From Streptomyces violaceusniger Tu 4113 (GTDB lineage: Bacteria > Actinomycetota > Actinomycetes > Streptomycetales > Streptomycetaceae): DNA of 64,000 nt. The notes beneath the pieces were generated by a model that saw nothing but the letters and a program-made list of their open reading frames with translations, did no database searches and had not been told where the DNA came from. Every line of letters begins with the position of its first letter. The stretch's first letter is position 1. The DNA is taken from assembly GCF_000147815.2 (NCBI RefSeq), contig NC_015957.1, positions 2,666,001 through 2,730,000 on the forward strand. The letters are read 5' to 3'. The translations under genes were made by a program, and so were the position numbers. Below, piece by piece: positions 18,543 to 27,488 of the stretch.

Positions 18543-19914
18543 GGGACTGTAAAACGTTCGGTGTAACTCCCGATCATGGAAGATACATCGATGACCAGTG
18601 AGAACGTGTCCGGCTCTGTCGAGCCCGTGGAGGCTGTGCCGGCGAAGGCCGTGGACGACCAGTTGATCGACGAGCTGGTGGGCCGGGCCCAGGCCGGGGG
18701 TCTGCAGTTGACTGGTGAGGGCGGGCTGCTGCAGCAGCTGACCAAGCGGCTGTTGGAGTCCGCCCTGGAGGGTGAAATCACCGACCACCTCGGCTATGAC
18801 AAGCACGACCCGGCGGGCAAGAACGGCGGCAACTCCCGCAACGGCAAACGCTCCAAGACAGTCCTGACCGACGTCGGACCTGTGGAGATAACCGTGCCCC
18901 GCGACCGCGACGGCTCCTTCGAGCCGAAGATTGTCAAGAAGCGGCAGAAGCGTCTGACCGGCGTCGATGAGATGGTCATCTCGCTGGCCGCGAAGGGCCT
19001 GACCACCGGCGAGGTCCAGGCCCACCTGGCGGAGGTCTATGGTGCCGAGGTCTCCCGCCAGACAATCTCCACCATCACGGACAAGGTGCTGGAGGGCATG
19101 GCCGAATGGCAGAGCCGCCCCCTCGACGCCGTCTATCCGGTGGTCTTCATCGACGCCATCCACGTGAAGATCCGCGACGGCGCGGTCGCCAACCGGCCCG
19201 TCTACGTGGCCCTGGCCGTCACCGCCGAGGGCCGGCGCGACATCCTGGGACTATGGGCCGGCGACGGCGGCGAGGGCGCCAAGCACTGGCTGCACATCCT
19301 CACCGAAATCAAGAACCGCGGCGTCAGTGATGTGCTCATGCTCGTCTGCGACGGGCTCAAGGGCCTGCCCGAGGCAGTGGAGACCCTCTGGCCGCGGACG
19401 ATCGTGCAGACCTGCGTGGTGCACCTGCTGCGGAACTCCTTCCGCTATGCCGCCCGCCAGGACTGGGACAAGATCGCCAAGCTTCTGAAGCCCGTCTACA
19501 CGGCGCCGACCGAAGAGGCCGCCCTGGAGCGGTTCGCCGAGTTCGCCGATGCCTGGGGCCGGAAGTATCCGGCGATCGTGAAGCTGTGGGAGAACGCCTG
19601 GGAGGAGTTCATCCCGTTCCTGCGGTTCGACACCGAGATCCGCCGCATCGTCTGCACGACGAACGCGATCGAGTCGGTCAACGCCCGCATCCGCCGGGCG
19701 GTCAAGGCTCGCGGCCACTTCCCCAACGAGCAGGCCGCCCTGAAGTGCGTCTACATGGCGATCATGTCCCTCGACCCCACCGGCAAGGGCCAGGCACGCT
19801 GGACCATGCGTTGGAAGACCGCGCTGAACGCCTTCGACATCACCTTCGACGGCCGCCTCTCCGCAGCCCGTCAGTAACCATCAGCCCCAGTTACACCACT
19901 CGTTTGACAGACCC
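18543..19914 (+). mobile_element. IS256-family insertion sequence
   Basis: 1372 bp with imperfect 26-bp terminal inverted repeats: 18543-18568 (GGGACTGTAAAACGTTCGGT...) and complement of 19889-19914 (GGGTCTGTCAAACGAGTGGT...), 21 of 26 positions identical. Encodes one full-length transposase. The 8 bases outside each end (CCTTGTCT; TGACTTCG) do not match, so no target duplication remains; the flanks were probably rearranged after insertion. Confidence 0.85.
18576..19877 (+). CDS. IS256-family (Mutator-type) transposase
   Basis: 433 aa, full length. Catalytic DDE: Asp in VVFIDAIHVKIRDG, Asp in MLVCDGLKGLPEAVE, Glu in CTTNAIESVNARIRRA, together with C/H segment TCVVHLLRNSFRYA typical of the family. 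N-terminal region (LLQQLTKRLLESALEGEITDH) is the usual DNA-binding part. No stop or frameshift, so probably active. Confidence 0.93.
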   Translation: MEDTSMTSENVSGSVEPVEAVPAKAVDDQLIDELVGRAQAGGLQLTGEGGLLQQLTKRLLESALEGEITDHLGYDKHDPAGKNGGNSRNGKRSKTVLTDVGPVEITVPRDRDGSFEPKIVKKRQKRLTGVDEMVISLAAKGLTTGEVQAHLAEVYGAEVSRQTISTITDKVLEGMAEWQSRPLDAVYPVVFIDAIHVKIRDGAVANRPVYVALAVTAEGRRDILGLWAGDGGEGAKHWLHILTEIKNRGVSDVLMLVCDGLKGLPEAVETLWPRTIVQTCVVHLLRNSFRYAARQDWDKIAKLLKPVYTAPTEEAALERFAEFADAWGRKYPAIVKLWENAWEEFIPFLRFDTEIRRIVCTTNAIESVNARIRRAVKARGHFPNEQAALKCVYMAIMSLDPTGKGQARWTMRWKTALNAFDITFDGRLSAARQ

Positions 19915-20716
19915 TGACTTCGCTGTCCGCCTGGTCAGCCGTGCTGGGCAGATGTCCGTGAAGGGCTTCTTCGGTGACTGGCACAGCCGTCGCAAGGAGG
20001 ACGGGAGCGAGGTCACCGAGGTCGACGAAGCGGTTGAGGAACTGATCAGAGCCGGGTTAGGCCGCCGTGCTCCGGGGGACGGGGTCTTCGGCGAGGAGGG
20101 AGGCGTGACCAGCGGAACATCCGGACGCCGATGGATCATCGACCCCATCAACGGCACGAGCTACTTCACCCGCAGGGTTCCTCTGTTCTCGAATGATCTC
20201 GCCTACGAAGACGAGCACGGCCCGGCCATTGGCGTGATCAACCTGCCTCTGAGTCAGCAGATGGTCGTGGCCGGGCGTGGTCTGGGGTGCTGGGTGCTGC
20301 CTGGCCCGGAGCCGGACCTGCAGTCGGGATACCGTGCCCGGGTCACAGAACGGGCCGGCATCCGCGCAGCCAGGACTCAGATGCACAACCCGGTCGGCTG
20401 GCCGGAGGAACTCCTTATCGCTCTCCACCGTCAGGTCTTCCTGCTGCCCTCGACGGGCGGCATCGTGGATCTGGTCACGGGCCGTGCCGATGCGGTGGTG
20501 GTCGCCGGTCCGCCGATGGGCTACGAGGACGTGGCGCCGATGCCCGTCATCGTCACGGAGGCAGGCGGCCGGGTGACCGACCTGAGCGGGACGTCCGTGC
20601 TGGAGGGCGACATGACGGTGCTGGCCACCAACGGCCGACTCCATGACGCCTTCCTGCACCTGGTTGAGGGCTTGCCGCACAGCCGTGACCTGCATGCCTT
20701 CGACAGTGGTGATTAG
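19915..20716 (+). pseudogene. Inositol-monophosphatase-like gene, 5' end lost to IS256
   Basis: Sequence from the IS end encodes a near-complete IMPase-fold protein (about 266 aa): GEEGGVTSG, WIIDPINGTSYF, and PMGYEDVAPMPVIVTEAGG. The native start and promoter are missing; reading frame continues into the IS right end, and an internal ATG at 19952 could restart translation. The signature DPIDGT reads DPINGT, replacing a metal-binding Asp by Asn, so catalysis may be impaired even if expressed. Other family relatives are HisN and SuhB phosphatases. Confidence 0.7.
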
Positions 20717-20844
20717 TGCGGCTGCCTGCGCCGCACCAGTGGCTGGCGATGTTCGCGAGTTCGCCGACAACAAGGTCGGCGACGTGCCCTCTTTGTAGTG
20801 AATGCGCTGCTCCGTCCGCTCGGCGACGGCAGGGTTTGTGCGTC

Positions 20845-20898
20845 GATCACGGTCATGTCGGAGGCCGTGTTGCTTGATCACGGTCGTGTCGGGAGGCC
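20845..20898 (+). repeat. Direct repeats at IS21-type left end
   Basis: GATCACGGTCATGTCGGAGG and GATCACGGTCGTGTCGGGAG start 31 bp apart (20845 and 20876), just before the istA fragment. IS21 elements carry multiple terminal transposase-binding repeats, which fits. Confidence 0.55.
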
Positions 20899-20901
20899 GG
20901 G

Positions 20902-21474
20902 ATGGGTTTGTCACGGGCGGAGTTGTTCGCTGCGATCCGGAGGGATAAGCGTCTTGATCCCGGGTTGTCGCAACGGGCTCTGGCGGAGAAGTACGGGGTG
21001 CATCGCAGGACGGTGCGGCAAGCTCTGCTGTCTGCGGTTCCGCCACCGCGGAAGAAGCCGGCGCCGCGGGTCGCGGTCCTGGACCCGGCCAAGCCGTGGA
21101 TCGACGCGATGCTGCGGGAAGACGCTAACGCGCCGCGCAAGCAGAAGCACACTGCCCGCCGGATCTACCAGTGCCTTGCCCAGGAGTACGACTTTGACCT
21201 GGTGTCCTATTCCACGGTCTGCGATTACGTGCTGGCCAGGCGCCCGCAGATCGAGGCCGAGGTGCTGGAGGGCCGTCGGCACCTGACCGGGATGGCTCCG
21301 CAGGTTCATCTGCCCGGCGAGGAGGCCGAGGTCGACTTCGCCGATGTCTGGGTCCGCCTGGCGGGCCAGGCCGTCAAGTGTCACCTGTTCACACTGCGGC
21401 TGTCGTACTCCGGCAAGGCAGTCCATCGACCCGTTGACCGCACTATCGGCGTGTCCTACGTGTTGGCTTTGTGA
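20902..21474 (+). pseudogene. istA: IS21-family istA transposase, N-terminal fragment
   Basis: About 177 aa match an IstA N-terminus: HTH QRALAEKYGVHRRTVRQAL, then PGEEAEVDFADVWV with the first catalytic Asp, ending at LRLSYSGKAVHR near 21433. The remaining codons (PVDRTIGVSYVLAL) are unrelated. The rest of istA and all of istB are missing. Good ribosome-binding site (GGGAGG) is still present. Confidence 0.8.
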
Positions 21475-21520
21475 GGGCGAGGAGTCTCCGTTCGGATGTT
21501 CCCGATGAGACGGAGACGTG

Positions 21521-21808
21521 ATGGATCACGCTGCGGTGATGGACGAACGCGAGGTGACTGGGCTGGTGGTGGCCCGGGTCGGCAGGGTGGAGGCGACCAG
21601 TGCCACCGCGTTGCCCTGGGTGGTTCTCGACGGGGCGGGGCGGGCGATCACACCGGCAACCGAGTTCCTGCGGGAGTTGCTGGCCTGCGGCAATACTGCG
21701 GCTTCCTGCCGCTCCTATGCCTTTGACCTGCTTCGCTGGTTCCGGTTCCTTGCCGCGGTTGACGTCGAGTGGAGCCGCGCGTTATCTCTGACCCCAGCCG
21801 CAGGCTAA
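21521..21808 (+). pseudogene. Tyrosine site-specific integrase, N-terminal fragment
   Basis: Starts ATG with GGAG 5 nt upstream. SAM-like core-binding region SCRSYAFDLLRWFRFLAAVD is characteristic of phage-type integrase N-termini. Breaks off near 21785, followed by unrelated SLTPAAG. No catalytic domain here. A C-terminal piece of a similar family lies at 22711-23188 in the same orientation, so both may be ends of one integrase split by inserted DNA. Confidence 0.65.
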
Positions 21809-21834
21809 CCGACTTGCCTGACACAGGCCAGCTG

Positions 21835-22458
21835 CTACAGCTTCAGCGCCGCTTTCACCTCCAGTCTGAAGTCGGCGCACCCGACCGAGTAGCGGTAGAC
21901 CTCGGCCTGCATAAGGTCAGCGGCCGTACTCGTGGGGCCTCCGCCATTGATTTTCGCTTCCATCTCCATGGCTCGCGCCAGCAGCTCGAACCCCTCGTAT
22001 CCCTCGCTGAGCTGGTGCGCCGACTCCACCACACGCAATGCCGCTTCGCGAACTTCCTTTGGCCCCTCAAGGTCAACCGCATCAAAAGCGACCGCCAGAG
22101 CGTGGAGAAGCTCCGGGCTCCGTTCCAGCCATGCGGCGTCCAGGCTGCCGCCAGCCAGCAGCACGACCGATTCGAATGGCACCTGCTCTCCCGTCTCCGT
22201 GAGTACGACAGAGCTTTGGGAGTCGATCAAGGCGCCGTCGCGGTGCTGGTTGCGGAACGCCGTCTGTGTGAGGGGCGCGAAGGCACGTGCGGCCTTCATG
22301 AAGTCCAGGTAGGCATCCTTGCGGCGGTCGTGCAGCCACTCGGTGCGCTTCTCCCGTGCCTGGGCCCGCTGTCCAGCCCTGGCCACGGTGACCGCACCCG
22401 CGAACGCGATGCAGGCTGCTATGACCGCGCCCGACGCAGTAATCATGGAAGGTTCCAC
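21835..22458 (-). CDS. Hypothetical single-pass membrane protein
   Basis: 207 aa, GTG start with GAGGAG 5 nt upstream. One N-terminal membrane helix (ITASGAVIAACIAFAGAVTV) then a cytoplasmic, charged alpha-helical domain (REKRTEWLHDRRKDAYLDFM, LLARAMEMEAKING). I do not recognise a family with known function; similar one-helix proteins are frequent in Streptomyces accessory DNA. Lies inside the gap between the two integrase pieces. Confidence 0.65.
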   Translation of the reverse strand: MEPSMITASGAVIAACIAFAGAVTVARAGQRAQAREKRTEWLHDRRKDAYLDFMKAARAFAPLTQTAFRNQHRDGALIDSQSSVVLTETGEQVPFESVVLLAGGSLDAAWLERSPELLHALAVAFDAVDLEGPKEVREAALRVVESAHQLSEGYEGFELLARAMEMEAKINGGGPTSTAADLMQAEVYRYSVGCADFRLEVKAALKL

Positions 22459-22710
22459 CGTGGCTCCTCACCATCCGACCGAATGCCGTTACGGGGTGAG
22501 TGTGCGCGGCTGTGCGGCCTTGGCGCGGGGAGTTGAGCGGGCTCAGAGGTTCCACCGGCCAAACCCGGTCCGATCCTGCCGCCCCGCCAGCCGAAGAGGA
22601 CTGCGGCCACGAAGCCTTGACCACTACTTTGCGGCTGGGGCCAGGGGCAGGCGACCGGGGCCGACAACGGGGTATTCCGCGAGTTCTAATACCTGAGCAC
22701 ACCATTAGCG

Positions 22711-23188
22711 ATCTACCCGGCCGAGACCATCGAGGCCCATCGCGCCTTCATCGCCCGTCGCCGGGCCAGCCGGCCCAGCGAAGAGTATCGGACACCGACC
22801 GAGGAGGAATGGGACGCTTTCCTCGCGCACTTCGAGAAGCGCAAGGTCTCCATCGGCACTTGCGGTCGCGCCTTTTCAAGCCCTTGTGTTCATGAACACG
22901 CTTGCGTTCAGTGCTCGCTTCTCCGGCCGGACCCGGCCCAGCCGGGCCGGTTGGAGGAGGTCCGCGACGACCTCGTCGCCCCGCATCGCCGAGGCCGAGC
23001 GCGAAGGCTGGCTCGGAGAGGTCGAAGGACTACAGGTCAGCCTCGCCGCCGCCGAGGACAAACTCACCCAACTCGATGCCGAAGCAGCACGGCGGTCAAT
23101 CGCCGTGGACCTCGGCATGCCAGCCTTCGGGCAGATCGCCCTCGGCACACGGGAAACGAAGGAGCCCACTCCATATGTCGGTCCCTGA
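22711..23188 (+). pseudogene. Integrase C-terminal remnant with frameshift
   Basis: From 22711 the frame reads IYPAETIEAHRAFIARRRA, then TPTEEEWDAFLAHFEKRKVS and a Cys-rich CGRAFSSPCVHEHACVQCSL segment, the C-terminal part of a large actinobacterial site-specific integrase. An extra C near 22980 shifts the frame, and the second frame continues RIAEAEREGWLGEVEGLQVS to the stop at 23188. The 5' part is missing. Clearly decayed. Confidence 0.65.
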
Positions 23189-23190
23189 CC

Positions 23191-24018
23191 TCACTTGGCG
23201 CGTTGTCCCACACGGAGGACGCTCAGGTAGCGGCGTGATGCTCGGTCGCCCATTCGCCTGCGGATACGCTCAGCGATGGCGTCGAGCAGGGGCTCACGGA
23301 CGTCGCGGTCGAGCCTCCGGTACGGCGACAACGAGCGAAGGTGATCGGCAAAGCCGTCCCCGTTGAACCACTGAACGGTTGGATACCAGCGCACGATCGT
23401 TGGGCCGAACAACCCTCCGGGATCTTCGACCAGGCCCCAGCCCTCGTCGGTGGTGCGCACGTCGTCCTCCAAGGGAGGATGACCCCAGTCGGGGTTCCCG
23501 GGGCAGAACCGCTCGTGGAGATCGGCGGTCTCGGCGTACACCTCCGGCTCTCCCGGTCGGCGGACAACGACGTTGCCGAGCAGCGCCATCCAGCCTGCGG
23601 GATAGAGCACTTTGTACGCTCGCTGCCAGCCAATCGACGGGTCGACCCAGTGCCACGACGATGCAGCCACGAGAACATCGAAGCGTCGACCGCGGTCGTC
23701 CCACTCCTCAAACGTCGACGTCTCGACTTCGACGTTGCGGAAGGAGGCGAGCCGCTGGCGAGCAAGTGCGGCCATGTCCGTGCCCGGCTCGATAGCGGTC
23801 ACTGAGCATCCGAGCGCTGCCAGCGAGCGCGTCGCCTGACCGGTACCGCAGCCTACCTCCAGCACCGACGACCGCTCATCCATGCCGGTGATGGCGCCAA
23901 GGTCCGCGAACAACTCGTCGGGGTATCCCGGCCGGACCCGGTCGTAGAGCTCCGGCACCTCGTTGAACACTCGGCCGAGGTCGTGTCGATTCGGGCGTAC
24001 CTTCGGATCATCAGTCAC
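23191..24018 (-). CDS. SAM-dependent methyltransferase, class I
   Basis: 275 aa from GTG at 24018; a further in-frame GTG at 24057 is possible. Motif I VLEVGCGTGQATRSLAALG, acidic residue after strand 2 (VTAIEPGTDMAALARQ), and FDVLVAASSWHWVDP as post-I/motif II typical of small-molecule methyltransferases (Methyltransf_11-like). The N-terminal NEVPELYDRVRPGYPDELF is common in this subgroup. Substrate unknown. It sits between two related integrase remnants, 2 nt from one of them, suggesting cargo captured by integrating elements. Confidence 0.8.
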   Translation of the reverse strand: MTDDPKVRPNRHDLGRVFNEVPELYDRVRPGYPDELFADLGAITGMDERSSVLEVGCGTGQATRSLAALGCSVTAIEPGTDMAALARQRLASFRNVEVETSTFEEWDDRGRRFDVLVAASSWHWVDPSIGWQRAYKVLYPAGWMALLGNVVVRRPGEPEVYAETADLHERFCPGNPDWGHPPLEDDVRTTDEGWGLVEDPGGLFGPTIVRWYPTVQWFNGDGFADHLRSLSPYRRLDRDVREPLLDAIAERIRRRMGDRASRRYLSVLRVGQRAK

Positions 24019-24116
24019 GAACGCACAAGCTACGAGGCCCGTACACGGAGACGCCACTGGTTTACCGGCAGCCGCTGACGCGCTGCCGCCGGTAGTTCAG
24101 AGAAGCTTGTATCAGA

Positions 24117-24365
24117 TGTCCCGTCCTGCGGCCAGATCCCGAGCAGATGCCCCGTCTGGAGGAGATCCACGGGAACCTGCTCGACCGGCTCCAGGAAGCC
24201 AAGGAACAGGGCTGGCTCGGCGAGGTCGCCGTGATCGAGGCCAGCCTCGCCGCCGCCGAGCAGAAACTCGCCGCCGTGCGCGACCTCGCCGCCCGGCACA
24301 CCACCGTCCACCTCGGTATGCCCGACTTCGTCAGCAGTGCTGGATGTCGTGATCCCGAGCTGTGA
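24117..24365 (+). pseudogene. Second integrase C-terminal remnant
   Basis: Frame from 24117 reads CPVLRPDPEQMPRLEEIHGN then EAKEQGWLGEVAVIEASLAA, homologous to the tail of the remnant at 22711-23188 but clearly diverged, so it is from a different integrase, not a recent duplicate. No N-terminal or catalytic part. Confidence 0.6.
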
Positions 24366-24435
24366 TCACCTCAGAGTGACCCACCGGGCCGGCGCCATGC
24401 TGGTTAGGCGTCGGCCCGGTCTTCGTCGCGCACGG

Positions 24436-24693
24436 TCAGGGGCGCTGGGGTCCATGCTGCTGGTCGGCGATGGCGTCCTGGGGCGGGCGATCCCGAGCAA
24501 CGCGCGGCTGTCCACCACGGTGTCGACGCCTGGGGCGCAAGGGGTAGAGCTGGAAGATGTGGGCCAGCCCGGCGTCATACTCCAGTGCTGTCTCCAGAGA
24601 GCCGAGTACCGAGTCGTCAGCAAGTGCTAGGAGTTGGTCGAGCAGTGCGTCCTCTTCGGTGCGGCTGAAATCGGTGCTGCGGTCGTCGGTCAT
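24436..24693 (-). CDS. Small acidic protein coupled to sigma factor
   Basis: 85 aa; its ATG overlaps the sigma gene stop (ATGA). First ~55 residues are acidic and helical (EEDALLDQLLALADDSVLGS), while the tail is Arg/Pro-rich and may be out-of-frame read-through after a lost base. Could be an anti-sigma or accessory factor by position; no zinc-binding HxxxCxxC motif is seen. Confidence 0.55.
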   Translation of the reverse strand: MTDDRSTDFSRTEEDALLDQLLALADDSVLGSLETALEYDAGLAHIFQLYPLRPRRRHRGGQPRVARDRPPQDAIADQQHGPQRP

Positions 24694-25253
24694 AGTTGGT
24701 CTCCCGCCGTCAGGCCCAGGGCGCGTTTCAATGACACTCGGGCACGGGCGTAGTTTTGACGAACCGCCTCAACAGTGATCCCTAGCTCGTCACTGATTTC
24801 GGAGTGTGAGAAGCCGTCCAGGTGCCACGCCATCACCTGGCGCTGACGCGGGGGCAGCGCGCTCAAGGCCGCGCACACGTGCTGTTCCTCATCCTTCAGG
24901 ACCAAGGCCGCCAAGGGGCATTCCCCACCGGGCTGGTCCGGGATGGTGTCGGTTGGCCGGTCGCGGAGCTGGGTCTGGCGCAGATAGGCCCGTGCAGCGA
25001 CCGTACGCAACCAGGCCCGGGGCGTCGTGATCTGTGACCACTTGGGGAAGGCTTCGACGAATGCAGCGTGTGCGGCTTCCGCCGCCTCGTAGGGAGACGC
25101 ACCCAGGCGCATCACGAACCGAGTCAGCATCCCCAGGTGTTCGGAGTAGAACAGTGCGAAATCCAGCCGGCTCCCGGGCGCATGCAGTGGCGTCTGTGCC
25201 GATTGTCGGCGTGTGACTCGCTGTTCCTGGACCGGTGCTCGTTGTTCACCCAT
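24690..25253 (-). CDS. ECF-type RNA polymerase sigma factor
   Basis: 187 aa. Region 2: FALFYSEHLGMLTRFVMRLG ... AFPKWSQITTPRAWLRTVAA; region 4: LSALPPRQRQVMAWHLDGFS followed by a helix-turn-helix (EISDELGITVEAVRQNYARA). Middle gene of a three-gene operon with 4- to 8-nt overlaps. Typical of Streptomyces ECF factors with unknown regulon. Confidence 0.85.
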   Translation of the reverse strand: MGEQRAPVQEQRVTRRQSAQTPLHAPGSRLDFALFYSEHLGMLTRFVMRLGASPYEAAEAAHAAFVEAFPKWSQITTPRAWLRTVAARAYLRQTQLRDRPTDTIPDQPGGECPLAALVLKDEEQHVCAALSALPPRQRQVMAWHLDGFSHSEISDELGITVEAVRQNYARARVSLKRALGLTAGDQL

Positions 25254-25488
25254 GCCTGCGCTCTTCCGGGCTAGGACAGCCGACCTTGATGACGACTTCG
25301 CGGCCTCGGGACCTCTCCGACAGGCGACTGCCCTGTGGCAAACAGCGCACCCTGTCGCTGAGACCCTGCTGGTCCAGCTGGGTCAACCGCACCGCGGTCC
25401 GGCTCCTGATCCACTGACAGCACAGTCGAGTAGTCACAGGGACGAGCATCGCGAGTGCCCCGGTCCATATCGGGTCCATGACGGCCAC
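25246..25488 (-). CDS. Small membrane-anchored protein before sigma factor
   Basis: 80 aa (GTG 25488; ATG 25479 also possible). Short hydrophobic N-terminus (MDPIWTGALAMLVPVTTRL) then a basic region (RGLSDRVRCLP-like QGLSDRVRCLPQGSRLSERS). Overlaps the sigma gene start by 8 nt, implying coupling. Function unknown; might tether or sense for the sigma factor. Confidence 0.55.
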   Translation of the reverse strand: MAVMDPIWTGALAMLVPVTTRLCCQWIRSRTAVRLTQLDQQGLSDRVRCLPQGSRLSERSRGREVVIKVGCPSPEERRHG

Positions 25489-25756
25489 TTCTCCATCCGC
25501 TCAGCGGTGCTCGGAACACCGCGTACACCAGATAGTGCGGCCAGCAGGCGTCAGCGTGACATCGCCGAGACGGCGATTACCAATGTCCCCCACATGGTCT
25601 TGCTCTGCTCGGTGGTTGACGAGTGCCGCCAGCGCGTCACCACTGGCGCTCGACACGCCCGGCGAGCCGCGGCCTCACACCTTCACAATCACTACTCTCT
25701 GCGAGGAGATGACTGGTAACGGTGGCCACTCGGCCGTGCTGGAGTAGTTCGGATAA

Positions 25757-25810
25757 GACCAGTTCGGCGCGCTCGTCTTGGTCCTCAACGCCATCGTGCT
25801 GTGTTATCTG
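25757..25810 (+). pseudogene. Tn3-family transposase C-terminal scrap
   Basis: Frame reads DQFGALVLVLNAIVLCYL, close to the DQLGALGLVLNAVVLWN motif near the end of Tn3-family TnpA. Only ~18 codons survive before unrelated sequence. Confidence 0.5.
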
Positions 25811-25839
25811 GGGCGGCCGGAGGCCGTCCGCTACGCAGC

Positions 25840-26503
25840 GACGAGCAGGCCGTCACCGACGCCGGGCAGCAGGCCGCCGCGAAGGCCCGCCTCAAGCCCG
25901 AGGCCCAGGCCAACTTCACGGACCGACTCGCGGATCATGAAGAATAGCGATGGCGCCTACATCCAGGCATACAATGCCCAGGCCACCGTGGACGAGCAAC
26001 ACCAGATCACCGCCGCCGACGTGACGACCAACCCCTCGGACGCGCTGAACTACACCACGATGCTCGACCAGTCCGCCCAGAACACCGGCCCTCACCCCAA
26101 GCAGGCATCGATCGACGCCGGATACTGCTCCGAGACCAACCTCGAAGCCGCGAAGGACCGCCAACTCGCTTGCGGGACCGACAGTTTCATGGCCACCAGC
26201 CGCCGCGCCCACGACGAGCAGAGCCCGCCCGCACCGCGCGGACGGACCCCGGCGAACGCCACCCTGAAGGAACGCATGGCCCGCAAGCTGCGGACCAAGC
26301 CCGGCAAGACCGCCTACAGCCGCCGCAAGGCCATCGTCGAACCCGCCTTCGGCCAGATCATGACCTGCCAGCAAGGCTGCCAACTCCTCCTGCGCGGCGA
26401 GGACGGCACCCGCGGCGAGTGGCGACTACTGGCCGCCTGCCACAACCTCCGCAAGATCTTCCGACACGCCGGAACCGCCGAACTCGCCGCCCTCGAAAGC
26501 TGA
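25840..26503 (+). pseudogene. IS1182-family transposase remnant with frameshift
   Basis: DEQAVTDAGQQAAAKARLKP then FTDRLADHEE-stop in one frame; the continuation SRIMKNSDGAYIQAYNAQAT is in another frame from about 25925. It carries the C-terminal half (TVDEQHQITAADVT, LRTKPGKTAYSRRKAIVEPA with the late Glu region, GEWRLLAACHNLRKI). N-terminal half missing. Stop at 26503. Confidence 0.75.
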
Positions 26504-26942
26504 CCAGCCGGGCCTCCCAGCCCCGTCACGGGCCCCGCTAGGCCGCACATCTGACGGGCAGGGCGCCCCCACCACATCCCCACAGGCGGCGGGCGACCGC
26601 GACCGATCCATCGATCACAGCCAGCGAGGCCGCTTGCACGTCACTGACCCAGGCTCCTAGATCGGCATGCTAACTGGCTTTACGCGCCCGACGCTCCGGA
26701 GCCGCGGACTTCGGCCGTGCTGACTGCCTACAGGGAACTCCGTGCAGCCCTGCTGCGCGACCAAGGTGAGGCGCCCGCAGCGCAGAGCGCTTTGGTTCGC
26801 GCGCGGGTTGACGAGCTATGGACGATGCCGGAAGACCCCGAGACCGCTGGGCGCGCCACGGAAATCCTGGATCAGCTCGTCCAGATCATCCACGGCAAGA
26901 CCCGACCCGTTGGCTCTCCCAATGGCATACATGGAAAGGGCC

Positions 26943-26974
26943 CTGTCAGCGGTCGTCGTACGGGCCGCTGACAG
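26943..26974 (-). terminator. Hairpin terminator
   Basis: CTGTCAGCGG (26943-26952) and CCGCTGACAG (26965-26974) form a perfect 10-bp stem with a 12-nt loop, 20 nt past the stop of the minus-strand gene at 26994. Confidence 0.6.
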
Positions 26975-26993
26975 AGCTCCTTATGTAATCGCG

Positions 26994-27488
26994 TTATCGG
27001 CCACCGCATCCTGCGTGTCCGCAGCCGCCGCAGGAGCCTCCGCTGTTGCACGCGCACGGGCAGGGGCCCACACGTCTGCGGCTTGCCGTGGGGGCACCGG
27101 TGCGCTGCTGGGGCAGGGAGACGGAGGGCGGTGTGGTGGGGCGGTCGGGGTTGGCGCGGTGGGCTGCGGTGTCCAGCAGGCGCAGCCGTGCCGGGTAGGG
27201 GCGTTGGTCGAGGCGGGTCAGGTAGTGCGGGAGGGTGGGGTCGGTCAGTCCGGTGAGCTGCCATCCGGCGGCGTTGATCAGGTGGGAGGCGGCTTCTGCT
27301 TCGAGCCATGCGGCGTGGTGGGGTGAGACGCGGGTGGCGTGCTTGTTGCAGACGTGTTCGGTTGCGGTGTTCAGCACGCTCGCGAGTGCGGATCGTGCGC
27401 TGACGGCGTCGCGCATGAGGAGACGTTGGCTCTGGGTGAGGATCTTGTGGACCAGGGCGCGGTGGTGGTGGAGGTCAGGCGTCGTCAT
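26994..27488 (-). CDS. Hypothetical protein with Cys/Gly-rich tail
   Basis: 164 aa from the ATG at 27488 (an ATG 15 nt upstream is also usable; AAAGGA precedes). Helical body (HHHRALVHKILTQSQRLLMR; AAWLEAEAASHLINAAGWQL) and an unusual C-terminus GPCPCACNSGGSCGGCGHAG with seven Cys in about 20 residues, reminiscent of a metal-binding or thioether-forming tail. First-listed gene of a minus-strand group of small unknown proteins. Confidence 0.55.
   Translation of the reverse strand: MTTPDLHHHRALVHKILTQSQRLLMRDAVSARSALASVLNTATEHVCNKHATRVSPHHAAWLEAEAASHLINAAGWQLTGLTDPTLPHYLTRLDQRPYPARLRLLDTAAHRANPDRPTTPPSVSLPQQRTGAPTASRRRVGPCPCACNSGGSCGGCGHAGCGGR

Noticed and set aside
26717..26971. 84-codon plus-strand frame
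   Set aside because: Overlaps the terminator hairpin at 26943-26974, lacks a ribosome-binding site and resembles no family; may be a scrap of a lost gene.
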